Assembly: GCA_963746825.1 (NCBI GenBank)
Contig: CAVVCU010000005.1
Coordinates: 248,001 to 312,000, forward strand
From: JACVRW01 sp963746825
GTDB lineage: Bacteria > Actinomycetota > Thermoleophilia > Solirubrobacterales > Thermoleophilaceae
Reading direction: 5' to 3'
DNA length: 64,000 bases
Part shown: piece after piece, positions 25,694 through 34,830 of the stretch
Position numbering within the stretch: the stretch's first letter is position 1
How the letters are laid out: each line of letters opens with the position of its first letter
Notes under the pieces: model-generated
Seen by the model: the letters and a program-made list of their open reading frames with translations, nothing else
The model's database searches: none
Told to the model about the DNA's origin: nothing
Position numbers and translations under genes: made by a program

Positions 25694-26110
25694 ATGCCCA
25701 CCAAGAAGGAAGACCTGCCGAGCACGCTCAAGCGCTCGCCCAAGAAGGTGCAGGACACCTACGCCAAGACGCTGGACAGCGCGCACGAGCAGTACGACAG
25801 CGAGGAGCGCGCGCACAGGACGGCGTGGGACTCCGTCAAGCACGTGGCCGAGAAGAAGGGCGACCACTGGGAGCTCAAGGACGAGAAGGGCGCGTCGGAC
25901 AGCCAGGCCGAGAAGACCGGCGCGGCGGCCCGTCGTGGCGGCCCGACGGCCGGCGGCATCAACGCCAAAAAGCCCAAGAAGGAGCTCTACGACGACGCCC
26001 GCGAGGCGGGGATCGAGGGGCGCTCGAACATGAGCAAGGACGAGCTGGTCAAGGCCCTCCAGAAGCACAGCGACCGGGAGAGCGACAAGGCTCGCTCAGG
26101 GGGATCCTGA
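25694..26110 (+). CDS. ChaB-like / Rho-N-like small basic protein
   Basis: The 138-residue, strongly charged protein has an N-terminal ChaB-type segment at about 4-60 (LPSTLKRSPKKVQDTYAKTL ... AHRTAWDSVKHVAEKKG). A C-terminal helical Rho-N/SAP-like segment lies at about 93-128 (KKELYDDAREAGIEGRSNMS followed by KDELVKALQ). The combination is common in actinobacteria. The second motif suggests nucleic acid binding; the ChaB name comes from a cation-transport regulator annotation with weak experimental support. It is a single gene, with GGGGAGTG before the ATG. Confidence 0.78.
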   Translation: MPTKKEDLPSTLKRSPKKVQDTYAKTLDSAHEQYDSEERAHRTAWDSVKHVAEKKGDHWELKDEKGASDSQAEKTGAAARRGGPTAGGINAKKPKKELYDDAREAGIEGRSNMSKDELVKALQKHSDRESDKARSGGS

Positions 26111-26131
26111 GCCCTGGCGATCGCGCGGAGC

Positions 26132-28267
26132 TCAGCGCCGACGCTCGTTGAGCCGCCGCGCGGCCTCCACTACGCCCGATCGCTCATGGAAGTCGACCGC
26201 CACCAGGTTGGGCAGTTGCCCGCGCACGCGCTGGCAGCGGCCCAGGCGCCGCTGCAGTGCCCGCCCCGCAATCCGACTGTTGCGCGACACCGAGGGCGGG
26301 AACGGCGGGATCCAGTGGTTGACCAGGAAGAGCGGGCTGTCCGCCAGCCCGCGATTGCGCCGGCAGCGAAGCTCGCTCGGGGTGGTCGCGCCCAGGGGGG
26401 TGTCCTGCACGAACGAGAACCCGTCGAGATACCACTGCCGTGCGCCCCCGTCCTTCTCCGCCAGCACGACCAGGCGAGTGTCGGCGTCGACGAGTTGCTC
26501 GAGCGTAGGGAGGGGATCGTCGCGTGAGATCTGCGCGGCCTGCTCCAGCAGACCGGCTTCGTCGAGCGCGCTCTCGATGTCGTCCACGTCCACGTAGGGC
26601 TCGACGAAGAGGATGATCACCTCGCCGGGATTGGCCTCTAGAAACTCCTGGAAGATCGCCAGCTGCTCGTCGAGCGGCTCTGCCCCGAGCTCACAGAGGG
26701 TGTGGCAGAGATAGAGGCGCCGGGTCCCCTCGACCTCTTGCACCCCGACGCGGCCGGCCAGGCGCTCCGCAGTACGAAGAGCGCGCGGGCTCAGCTCCTG
26801 CACGACCTTGTTGCGCGAGGAGCCCTCGTAGTCCAGGTCGGTGCGTATGCGCCCACTCTGCTCGTCGCGAACCCCGTAGTGAACGTCGATCAGGAACGCG
26901 CGGATTCCGTCACGCAGCTGGCGCTCGATCCCGTAGCGCTGGTTGGTGAAGTACCAGCCCGGCTCCTCCGACGCGGCGTACGAGTTGTGCGTGGCCGGGA
27001 AGACGACATCGTCGAGACGCCGTTCGCAGAGCGCCCGCGAGCCGTTGCAGGCGCCTTCGCGCGCGGCGCTCTCGGCCGGAGCCGCCCGAGGCGAGGGCAG
27101 CACCACCACCAGCGCGACCGCCGTGGCCGCGAGGACCGCCGCGACTGCACCGGCCAGCAGCAGCGGCCCCGCATTGCCGCCGGGCTCTCCGCTGTGGGCG
27201 GCTTGGCTGTCGGACGCAGGCCCGGCGAGCTGGCCGACGCCGATCGCGACGATGAGCAGGCCGGTGGCCAGGAGCACGAGGCGTCCCAGGAGCGCGGGCT
27301 CGAAGATGATGGCCGCGCCGACGGCGATCAGGACCCCCGCGCGGGCGAATCGCGCGAGTCGCCCGGGCGAGCCGGCCGCACGGCGCACCCGCTCCCACCC
27401 CGCCGAGAGATCGAGAACGGGTATCCCGGTGGAGGCCAGCGCGGCGACCACCGCTCCCCCCAGTGCCGCCACCAGGGCGGCGTTGAGCAGATCCGAGAAC
27501 AGCGCCATCCACAGTGTGCGGACCGCTCCACGTTCGGTGCTCTCGGTGAGATCCACCGCCTGGGCGGCCTGGGCCACCACGTATTCGCCGAGTCCCGCCA
27601 CGAGGCCCGCGACGATGAGGCCACCGCCCGCCGCCGCCGCCCCCAGGTACAGCAGGGCGCCGCGTACTCCGCCCGCCAGCACGGCGCACCCGGCGGCGGC
27701 GAGCAGCGCCGCGATGAGCAGAGGCCAGCGCCACCCCGCGAAACCGGCGAGGGCCCGGGCGGCGCTCAGCTCGAAGTTGCGTGGGTCGAGCCGGAGCACC
27801 GGCACGCGTAGGTCGGGCGGGATCGCCGCGGCGGCCCGGGGCGCCACCCGGCTGAGCCCGTCGAACAGGAGGCCCTCCCCGACGGGCAGCTGGAAGCTGA
27901 AGGTGGTCTCGCCGTCGATGAGCGCCCGGTGGCGGTCGCGCACGGCCTCGGTGAAGATGCTCCTGAACACGCCGGTGTCCGCCGCGGCGGCGAGCGTTCT
28001 GACCAACAGCGGCCGCAGGGCCTGGGCGTCGGGCAGGACGCCTCGCGTGAGCCGCCCGGCCACGCGGTCCGCCAGCACCGTCCGCACATCGGGATCGTCG
28101 AGGGCGGAAGCGGCGCGGGCCCCGAACTCGCGATCGTCGACCAGCGCCGACTGCGCGTAGAAGGAGGTGGCTGCCGCGGCGAGCAGGAGCGCCGTCAGCG
28201 CCACCAAGGCGATTCCGGCGAGCCGCCGTCGTCGGCTCCGACTCAGAGCCCGCGACGGCGCAGCCAT
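26132..28267 (-). CDS. Multi-pass membrane protein with C-terminal PLC-like phosphodiesterase domain
   Basis: The 711-residue protein has one N-terminal membrane helix (about 14-36), an extracytoplasmic helical stretch, five or so further helices between about 178 and 400, and a C-terminal PI-PLC-X-like domain at about 410-705. The PLC part has the catalytic-type motif VVFPATHNSYAA (His near 426), IRAFLIDVHYGVR, RRLYLCHTLCELGAEPLDEQ, NPGEVIILFVEPYVDV and LFLVNHWIPPFP, as in bacterial secreted PLC-like phosphodiesterases. Fusion to a large membrane domain is uncommon. The substrate and activity are unproven. Transcription is divergent from the aldo/keto reductase gene. Confidence 0.8.
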   Translation of the reverse strand: MAAPSRALSRSRRRRLAGIALVALTALLLAAAATSFYAQSALVDDREFGARAASALDDPDVRTVLADRVAGRLTRGVLPDAQALRPLLVRTLAAAADTGVFRSIFTEAVRDRHRALIDGETTFSFQLPVGEGLLFDGLSRVAPRAAAAIPPDLRVPVLRLDPRNFELSAARALAGFAGWRWPLLIAALLAAAGCAVLAGGVRGALLYLGAAAAGGGLIVAGLVAGLGEYVVAQAAQAVDLTESTERGAVRTLWMALFSDLLNAALVAALGGAVVAALASTGIPVLDLSAGWERVRRAAGSPGRLARFARAGVLIAVGAAIIFEPALLGRLVLLATGLLIVAIGVGQLAGPASDSQAAHSGEPGGNAGPLLLAGAVAAVLAATAVALVVVLPSPRAAPAESAAREGACNGSRALCERRLDDVVFPATHNSYAASEEPGWYFTNQRYGIERQLRDGIRAFLIDVHYGVRDEQSGRIRTDLDYEGSSRNKVVQELSPRALRTAERLAGRVGVQEVEGTRRLYLCHTLCELGAEPLDEQLAIFQEFLEANPGEVIILFVEPYVDVDDIESALDEAGLLEQAAQISRDDPLPTLEQLVDADTRLVVLAEKDGGARQWYLDGFSFVQDTPLGATTPSELRCRRNRGLADSPLFLVNHWIPPFPPSVSRNSRIAGRALQRRLGRCQRVRGQLPNLVAVDFHERSGVVEAARRLNERRR

Positions 28268-28355
28268 GCGTTCACATTATCTGGCTGGATGGCCGGAATG
28301 ATCGCCCTGCTAGACCTGAGAGGCCACCACCCACCTGGATATCAAGGAGCAGCAC

Positions 28356-29342
28356 ATGCAGCAGCGCGCACTCGGAAGCGAGGGCCTGAGCGTCTCGGCT
28401 CTCGGGCTCGGGACCATGGGCATGACGATGGCCTACGGCTCGGCCAGCGAGGAGTCGGATGCCATCGCCACGATTCGCGCCGCCCACGACCTCGGCGTCA
28501 CGTTCTTCGACACGGCCGAGCTCTACGGCGGCGGCACCGGCTCCAACGAGCAGCTCGTCGGCCGGGCGGTCAAGCCCTTCCGCGACGAGGTCGTGATCGC
28601 CACCAAGTTCGGGTTCGACCTGAGCGCCGAGCAGCTCGGCACGGAGATGGACAGCCGGCCCGAGCGCATCCGGGAGGTGACCGAGAACAGCCTGCGCTAC
28701 CTCGACGTCGACGTGATCGACGTGCTCTACCAACACCGGGTCGATCCGGACGTGCCGATCGAGGACGTCGCCGGGACGGTCAAGGAGCTGATCGAGGCCG
28801 GCAAGGTCCGCTACTTCGGGCTCAGCGAGGCGGCCCCGGAGACGATCCGGCGCGCCCACGCCGTCCAGCCCGTGTCCGTGTTGCAGACCGAGTACTCGAT
28901 CTTCGAGCGCGGGGTGGAAGCCGACATCCTGCCCGCGGTTCGCGAGCTCGGCATCGGGTTCGTGCCCTACTCGCCGCTGGGGCGCGGGTTTCTCACCTCG
29001 GACGTGAGGCCCGCGAGCGAGTACCCGGAGGACGACATGCGCAGCTGGGACGCGCGCTGGCAGCCGGGCAACTACGAGAAGAACGTGGAGGCCATCCAGC
29101 AGCTGACCGAGCTGGCCGAGCGCAGGGACATCAGCGTGACCCAGCTCGCGCTGGCCTGGCTGCTTGCCCAGGGTGACGACATCGTGCCGATCCCCGGCAC
29201 GCGCAGCCAGAAGCGTCTGGCCGAGAACGTGGGAGCCGCCGCCGTGGAGCTCAGCGCCGACGAGCTCGAGCGCATCCAGGAGATCGTGCCTCGGGGAGCG
29301 CACGGCAGCCGCTATCCCGAGGCGATGATGCCGAAGGGCTGA
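28356..29342 (+). CDS. Aldo/keto reductase
   Basis: The 328-residue, soluble NADPH-dependent (beta/alpha)8-barrel enzyme has a catalytic tetrad visible as the Asp/Tyr pair in FFDTAELYGGG, the Lys in EVVIATKFG and the His in VLYQHRVDPDVP. The NADP-binding end is IPIPGTRSQKRLAENVGA-like (VPIPGTRSQK). It resembles the AKR13-type YakC/general-stress group. ATG 28356 is preceded by AAGGAG. It stands alone between divergent and convergent genes; the physiological carbonyl substrate is unknown. Confidence 0.92.
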   Translation: MQQRALGSEGLSVSALGLGTMGMTMAYGSASEESDAIATIRAAHDLGVTFFDTAELYGGGTGSNEQLVGRAVKPFRDEVVIATKFGFDLSAEQLGTEMDSRPERIREVTENSLRYLDVDVIDVLYQHRVDPDVPIEDVAGTVKELIEAGKVRYFGLSEAAPETIRRAHAVQPVSVLQTEYSIFERGVEADILPAVRELGIGFVPYSPLGRGFLTSDVRPASEYPEDDMRSWDARWQPGNYEKNVEAIQQLTELAERRDISVTQLALAWLLAQGDDIVPIPGTRSQKRLAENVGAAAVELSADELERIQEIVPRGAHGSRYPEAMMPKG

Positions 29343-29382
29343 GGAGCCCGGGCGCGGCATCGCCACTCCGGCACGTTCCCGC

Positions 29383-29496
29383 TTGTCTTTCGCCCTGTAC
29401 CGGTTCGCGACCGAGGACCGCGTGCTAGCCGACTACACGCGCGATGAGATGGAGACGGCGTTCAGGCCGAAGCGGCGAGGTCTCGCGACGGCATGA
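29383..29496 (+). CDS. Possible 37-aa ORF or gene remnant
   Basis: A short frame in the gap between the aldo/keto reductase and DUF202 genes starts at TTG and encodes SFALYRFATEDRVLADYTRD and then EMETAFRPKRRGLATA before TGA. Third positions are GC-rich, which suggests present or past coding. No family is recognised and no ribosome site is obvious. It could be the tail of a lost gene. Confidence 0.25.
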   Translation: MSFALYRFATEDRVLADYTRDEMETAFRPKRRGLATA

Positions 29497-29502
29497 CGGC
29501 CG

Positions 29503-29853
29503 TCAGCCCTGGACGACGATCACCACGAGCGTGCCCAGGGCCAGGATCATCCCGGCCAGCGTGAGCGCAAGCACCCAACCCTCGCCCACGTCGGGGTACT
29601 CGCCCTGCGCCAGCCCCCGGGCGACCCGGCGGCGTCGCAGAGCCGCGCCGGCGAAGATCGCGGCCGCCAGTCCCGCATAGCCCGCTCCGAGCACCACGTA
29701 CGCGGTCCGCCCTTCCTCCACGAGCTCGGGCACGACGCCTCCGACCGCCACCGAAGCCGTGGCCGCCGCAATGCCTGAGCGCCACCACGCAAGCCACGTG
29801 CGCTCGGCGGCGAGCAGGGTGCGGCGGGTGATGTCGTCATCGGACTCGCTCAA
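29503..29853 (-). CDS. DUF202 (YidH-like) small membrane protein
   Basis: The 116-residue protein starts at TTG 29853 with a GAGGAGG site. It has the DUF202 signature TLLAAERTWLAWWRSGIAAA near residues 12-31 and three hydrophobic segments at about 20-42, 52-72 and 92-114. The family is widespread and of unknown role. It is divergent from the membrane protein gene at 29907. Confidence 0.85.
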   Translation of the reverse strand: MSESDDDITRRTLLAAERTWLAWWRSGIAAATASVAVGGVVPELVEEGRTAYVVLGAGYAGLAAAIFAGAALRRRRVARGLAQGEYPDVGEGWVLALTLAGMILALGTLVVIVVQG

Positions 29854-29906
29854 GCGGCCTCCTCTTTCTCACCTCGATCATTATCGCCGCCATAGAGTCG
29901 GCGTTC

Positions 29907-30596
29907 ATGACCGAGTCGACGCCGGCGCTTCGCAGGGAGTGGAGACGCGCGGCGGCGGTCGTTCGCCGTCACCCGGTCGCCTCGCTGCTGCCGGCGGCGG
30001 TGCTGGGCGCGTCGGCGGACCTGCTCCAGCTGGTGGGTCCCGGCGTGCTGCCGCAGGTGCTGCTCGGAATGGCGCTCGCCATCGCCTTCGAGCTCTACGT
30101 GGCCTACGCCGAGCGCCTCCTCATCGAGATCGAGCGCGACCGTGCCCGCCTCGACATCAGGCGCATGCTGGGCGGCGCGATCGCCATTTTCCCGACTCTG
30201 CTGGTGGCCTCCCTGCTGGGCGTGACCGTGCCGCTCGCCGCGAGCGGGCTGCTCCTGATCCCCGGCCTGTGGCTGCTGACCAAATGGGCGCTCTTCGCGC
30301 CCGCGATCGCTCGCGAGGGACTCGGCGCCGTCGCCTCGCTGCGGCGCAGCGCCGAGCTCGTGAGCGGGCGTTTCTGGCGGGTCTTCGGAGTGGTGACCGT
30401 GGCCCTGTTGATCGAGCACGGCGTCATCCACGCCAGCGCGCACGGCGCCGAGCCTCTGCTCGGCTCGCGGGTGCTGGGGCTGCTGGCCGCGGCGATCGTG
30501 GTCGCCGCCGTATCGCCCTTTGCCGCGTTCACGGTGTCTCTGGTCTACGACCGGCTGGCCACGCCCGGCGTGTCTGGCGCGCGGGCGCGACAATGA
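29907..30596 (+). CDS. Multi-pass membrane protein (DUF7847/GDPD-membrane-domain-like)
   Basis: The 229-residue protein has about five to six hydrophobic helices. The central pattern, a long helix ending in LIPGLWLLTKWALFAPAIAR followed by an amphipathic AVASLRRSAELVSGRFWRVF segment, resembles the membrane domain found with glycerophosphodiester phosphodiesterases and in many actinobacterial unknowns. It shares this LIPG...S.ELV...W.VF pattern with the protein at 36484-37185. Its stop overlaps the ATG of the formylglycine-generating enzyme gene, so the two are co-expressed. The function is unknown. Confidence 0.7.
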   Translation: MTESTPALRREWRRAAAVVRRHPVASLLPAAVLGASADLLQLVGPGVLPQVLLGMALAIAFELYVAYAERLLIEIERDRARLDIRRMLGGAIAIFPTLLVASLLGVTVPLAASGLLLIPGLWLLTKWALFAPAIAREGLGAVASLRRSAELVSGRFWRVFGVVTVALLIEHGVIHASAHGAEPLLGSRVLGLLAAAIVVAAVSPFAAFTVSLVYDRLATPGVSGARARQ

Positions 30597-31405
30597 CGAC
30601 CATGCTCGCTCTGGACGGTGGAGACTTCCTCATGGGGGCGGAGGACCCTGACGGCTTTCCCGAGGATGGCGAAGGCCCGGTGCGCGACGCTCACGTGGAC
30701 GCATTCGCGATCTCGGCCCACGCCGTGACCAACGAGCAGTTCGCCGCCTTCGTCGAGGCCACGGGCCACGTGACGCGGGCGGAGCGATTCGGCTGGTCCT
30801 TCGTGTTCGCGGGCCTGTTACCCGACGATTTTCCCGACACCCGGGCCGTCGCTCGCGCGCCGTGGTGGCGACAGGTGGCGGGTGCCCACTGGCGGCATCC
30901 CGAGGGACCTCAGTCGTCCCTGGAAGGCCGGCTCGACCATCCGGTTGTGCACGTGGCCTGGACCGATGCCCGGGCCTACTGCCGCTGGACCGGGACGAGG
31001 CTGCCCAGCGAGACCGAGTGGGAGTACGCGGCCCGGGGCGGCCTCGAAGGAGTGCGCTTCCCATGGGGAGACGAGCTGACCCCGGGCGGGCAGCACCGCT
31101 GCAACATCTGGCAGGGCAGCTTCCCGGATCACAACACGCTTGAGGACGGCTATCTCGCGACGGCGCCGGTCGACGCCTTCGAGCCCAACGGCTTCGGCCT
31201 GCACAACACGTCGGGCAACGTCTGGGAGTGGTGCGCCGACTGGTTCGACGCGGCAGCGAAGCCCGGCCCCGGGCGGGGGAAGGTCATCCGCGGCGGCTCC
31301 TACCTCTGCCACCACTCGTATTGCAACCGCTACCGGGTCGCGGCGCGTAGCCGCAACACGCCGGACAGCACGACCGGTCACATGGGCTTCAGAGTTGCGC
31401 GCTAA
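30593..31405 (+). CDS. Formylglycine-generating enzyme (sulfatase-modifying factor)
   Basis: The 270-residue FGE/SUMF1-fold protein is of complete type. It has the paired active-site cysteines in GGSYLCHHSYCNRYRVAARS (Cys239 and Cys244). Other FGE signatures are HPVVHVAWTDARAYCRWTG, RLPSETEWEYAARGG, FPWGDEL and GLHNTSGNVWEWCADWF. FGE oxidises a Cys in CxPxR of sulfatases to formylglycine using Cu(I) and oxygen. The cysteine pair separates it from EgtB/PvdO-type paralogues. No sulfatase lies in the window, so the target is elsewhere. It starts at ATG overlapping the upstream membrane gene and converges with the regulator gene, with 4 bp shared. Confidence 0.9.
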   Translation: MTTMLALDGGDFLMGAEDPDGFPEDGEGPVRDAHVDAFAISAHAVTNEQFAAFVEATGHVTRAERFGWSFVFAGLLPDDFPDTRAVARAPWWRQVAGAHWRHPEGPQSSLEGRLDHPVVHVAWTDARAYCRWTGTRLPSETEWEYAARGGLEGVRFPWGDELTPGGQHRCNIWQGSFPDHNTLEDGYLATAPVDAFEPNGFGLHNTSGNVWEWCADWFDAAAKPGPGRGKVIRGGSYLCHHSYCNRYRVAARSRNTPDSTTGHMGFRVAR

Positions 31406-31797
31406 GCGGCTACGCCGTGGGTATCCCACAGCTGTCGCAGCATCCCCGGACCGAACTCCTGCTTGCGGACCAGGGCAACGGCACCGGCGCTCTCGGCCTG
31501 GGGGGCGACCGTCGAGCTTGCGTCCACCGAGATGAGAATCACCACGACGTCGGGGTGGTCCTCCGAGATCCGCTGGGCCGTCTCGATTCCGTCCATCCCC
31601 GGCATGTTCACATCCAGCAGCACGAGGGCCGGGCTGAGCCTCGCGACGGCGTCCAACGCATCCACGCCCGAGGCCGCGCCGCCGACCCATTCGAAGCCGG
31701 GCGTCGCCACCACCACCTCGCGGGCCACGTCGAGGAAGATCGGCTGATCGTCCACTCCCAGCACCGCGACGCCGTCCGGCGGATCTCGGTCAGTCAC
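31402..31797 (-). CDS. Single-domain response regulator (receiver only)
   Basis: From GTG 31797 the protein has 131 residues and consists only of a CheY-like receiver. It has GVDDQPIF (acidic pocket), phospho-Asp in ALVLLDVNMPGMDG near residue 62, Ser in VVILISVDAS and Lys in ALVRKQEFG. There is no output domain. Reading further upstream adds about 40 residues unlike receivers, so the internal GTG is preferred. It lies downstream of the LuxR ATPase gene on the same strand (about 120 bp gap) and may act by phosphotransfer or protein contact. No histidine kinase is adjacent. Confidence 0.82.
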   Translation of the reverse strand: MTDRDPPDGVAVLGVDDQPIFLDVAREVVVATPGFEWVGGAASGVDALDAVARLSPALVLLDVNMPGMDGIETAQRISEDHPDVVVILISVDASSTVAPQAESAGAVALVRKQEFGPGMLRQLWDTHGVAA

Positions 31798-31920
31798 CAG
31801 CACCGCCCAGGAATGCCCTCGAAGCCCGGTCACTACATAGGAAGGGTCTTCTTTGGCGCATAGGGAACACTCGCCGCCGCAGAGCAATCCGCGCATCACC
31901 CAGGTGGGGTGAGACAATTC

Positions 31921-34165
31921 TCAGCCGGGGCCGGGCAGGAGCCCGGCGCCGCGTGCGCGATCGACGGCGCTGCCGCGGGTCGAGACCTCCAGCTTGCGAT
32001 AGATGCCCCGGGCGTGGGTCTTGACGGTGTTGGGCGACACATAGAGGGCATCGGCAATCTCGCGCAGCGACAGGTGGCTGGGCAGGTGACCGAGGACGCG
32101 GACCTCGGCGGCCGTGAGCGACCAGTCGATCGCGGCGGTGGTGCCCAGGGCGGCCTCGAGCGCGGCCTGCGTCTCGCGGAGCCAGGCGGCGAGCAGGCCC
32201 TGGATCGGGCGTTCTGGCCACCACCGAAGCGGCGATCTCCAGCCGGTCCCGTGCGGCGGTCAGCTCGTTCAGCTGCAAGGCCGCGCGCGCGAGCGTCAGG
32301 TGACACTCGGCCTCGTACCACGGGCTGGGGTCTGTCATACCGGCGAGGAGCTCGAGCGCATGCTCCGAGTCCCGCCGCGCGGCCTGGATCCGTCCGCGCT
32401 CGGCGCCGACGGCGGCGGACACGGCCAGCACCAGGGCCATCGACGAACAGTCGCGAAGGTCGCACCGCTCGACCTGTGCGGTGGCCCGGCCGATGAGCGC
32501 CGCGGCCCTCTCCGGATCGCCGGCTTCCGCGGCGATCAGCCCCAGTTGGGCCAGGCAGAGGGCCTGGAACGAGGGCGCTGATACGGCGAAACGGTGGGCT
32601 CCGTCCTGGAGGCGCTGCCTTGCTGCGTCGCGGTCGCCCGCGAGATGCCGGGCGACGCCCTCGAACAGGAGGCAGAGAGGGCGCCACGGGCTGTTCGCAT
32701 CGAGGAGGCGGTGGGCGAGGGACGCGTCGGAGCCCATCCTCGTGATGCCCAGCCGCGCGGAGCCCGCCCGCATCATCGCCACTCCGGCCCGTACCCCGTC
32801 GTCGCGGCCGGCGACGGCTTCGGCGAGCGAGGTCAGGCGATCCGCTTCGCAGAGATCGCCGGTCGCGAAGCAGCGCCCGGCGCCCGCCAGCGCGAGATAC
32901 GGGGTGCGTGCCAGCTCCTCCGGGCTGAAGCGGCTGAGGTGCGTACCGATGAACGCCTCGTTTCCACGCCCCACGTGGCGAGGCACGCTGTCCCACAGCA
33001 GGCGTCCCGCGCGCGGCACGTCATGGGCCTCGATCGCGTGGTCGATGGCGGCGTCGAGGTCCCCGTGGGCCTCGAACCAGTCGCTCGCCCGCCCATGCAG
33101 GTGGGCTCTTCGTTCGGGCTCCCGGCGGCGCAGCTCCGAGCCAAGCACGTCCGCGAACAGGTGGTGATAGCGATACGAGCAGTCGTTTCGGTCCAGCGGC
33201 ACGAGCATCGCGTTGGACCGCGCGAGGCGCGCGAGCATGTCGCCCGAGCCCCTGCACTCGAGCACGGCGTCGCACAGCGGAGCTGACAGGCGCGTGAGCA
33301 CCGAGCTGCGGATGAGGAACTCCACCTCACGCCGCGAAAGCCCCGAGAGGATCTCCTCGCGCACGTACTCCGACACGAACCGGTCGTCGCCCGCGAACGC
33401 GTCCGCGTCGCCCGGATGTGCTTCCTGGCTGCGCAGGGACAGCGCGGCCAGGTAGAGCCCTGCGGGCCACCCCTCGGTACGGCGAGTGAGTTGCAGTGCC
33501 TGCTCCGGCCCCAGCTCGACCCCGGCCATGCTCAACAGCGCCACCGCCTCCGATCTGGTCATCGCGAGATGCTCGCCACGGAGTTCGATCGAGTTACCCT
33601 GCGCGCGCAGGCGCCCCACGGGCAGGCCACACTCGTTGCGACCCGCGAGCGCCAGCTGAGAGCCTGAGGGAAGGGCTTGGGCCAAGGGGAGGAGCAACCG
33701 CCGCGCCTCCGGCTCCTCGAGCACGTGGACGTCGTCCAGCGCAAGCACCAACGGGATCTCCCGGTGGCGCAGGACCCTGGCGAGGCGCCGCAGCGCGACC
33801 GTCGCGGCGTCGGGTCGCCCTGACGACAGCGCCTCGAAGACCTCCCACCCGATCGGCTCGACCGAGTCGAGCGCGAGCGCCACGGCGGAGAGGAGGGCCG
33901 TCGGGTCGTTGTCCGGCGCATCGAGGCTGACCGAGGTGAACGGACGAGGGTCGCGCGCCTCCCACTGCGAGAGGACGGTGGTCTTGCCGTACCCGGCCGG
34001 CGCGATGAGCAGGACGACCGGTACGCCTCGAGCGCCCGACAGCCGTCTCAGGAGGTCTTCGCGTACAACAAGCCCAGGAGCCGAGGGCGCGCGCTCGATG
34101 CCTTCGAGCGGTGCGAGCAGTCGTGAATGCGTGCCGCCTGCGGGTACCGTCAGGGCTTGGGCCAC
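31921..34165 (-). pseudogene. MalT/LAL-type LuxR transcriptional regulator with ATPase domain, frameshifted near its C-terminus
   Basis: From GTG 34165 the frame encodes a Walker A ATPase (VVLLIAPAGYGKTTVLSQWE), Walker B-like IPLVLALDDVHVLEE, the MalT-type STAND module (RTEGWPAGLYLAALSL, YRYHHLFADVL) and a long TPR-like helical region. The LuxR DNA-binding domain appears only after a +1 shift at about 32195-32212. In the new frame the sequence runs LLAAWLRETQAALEAALG, then LTAAEVRVLGHLPSHLSLRE and IADALYVSPNTVKTHARG, to a TGA at 31921. The joined product would be about 747 residues, normal for LAL regulators. Dropping one C from CCC restores the frame. It is either a broken gene or an assembly error. 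Confidence 0.82.
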
Positions 34166-34359
34166 GAGCCGGACCCTGGCAGCGCCCCCGCCCCCGGGCA
34201 ACGGGGCGCCCCTGCCTCTGACGGTGCGGCCCACTTCCGCATGGGAGTGCGGTTTCCGCCCCGCCGATGTGCGGGGACGCATGCTTGCTTCGTGGCGCCC
34301 GCCCCCCGAAGATCCGCCGCGGCGTGCCGCCGATGCAGCGGCAGACGAACGGAGGTTGA

Positions 34360-34806
34360 ATGGAAGCGCAAGAAGAGGAACTCGGCCCAATCGATCTGGT
34401 GGTGATCGGCTATCCGGCGGACGCGCCGATGACGGGAGAGGCCGTGCCGTTGCTGATGGACTTGGTCGACCGCGGGATCGTGCGCGTGCTCGATGTCCTG
34501 TTCGTGACCAAGAACGCCGACGGGACGGTGTCGGGGTTCGAGGCGGTCGGACTCGACGACAAGGGCGTCGGCGACCTGAGGATGTTCGAGGGGGCCTCGT
34601 CGGGCCTGCTCGGCGAGGATGACGTGGGCACCGCCGCGGACGCAATCGAGCCCGGGACCTCGGCGGTCCTGATCATCTACGAGAACCGCTGGGCGGCTCC
34701 GTTCGCCGCGGCGGTGCGCCGCAACGGCGGGGTGCTCATCGACAACCAGCGCATCCCGGTCCAGGACCTGGTCGGCGCTCTGGATGCGGCAGAAGCCGCG
34801 GCCTAG
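34360..34806 (+). CDS. DUF6325-like small cytosolic protein
   Basis: The 148-residue protein starts with ATG after a GGAGG site and contains GPIDLVVIGYPADAPMTGEA, RVLDVLFVTKNADGTVSGFE, GLLGEDDVGTAADAIEPGTS and AVLIIYENRWAAPFAAAVRR. This layout (beta-alpha domain, GLL.EDDV, YEN.WA) matches the DUF6325/DUF1269-related family often found next to SHOCT-domain proteins, as here. The function is unknown; the genes cluster with stress-type regulators. It is divergent from the LuxR ATPase gene (194-bp gap). Confidence 0.78.
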   Translation: MEAQEEELGPIDLVVIGYPADAPMTGEAVPLLMDLVDRGIVRVLDVLFVTKNADGTVSGFEAVGLDDKGVGDLRMFEGASSGLLGEDDVGTAADAIEPGTSAVLIIYENRWAAPFAAAVRRNGGVLIDNQRIPVQDLVGALDAAEAAA

Positions 34807-34830
34807 GACAAGAGGGGGAAAGGACTGAAC

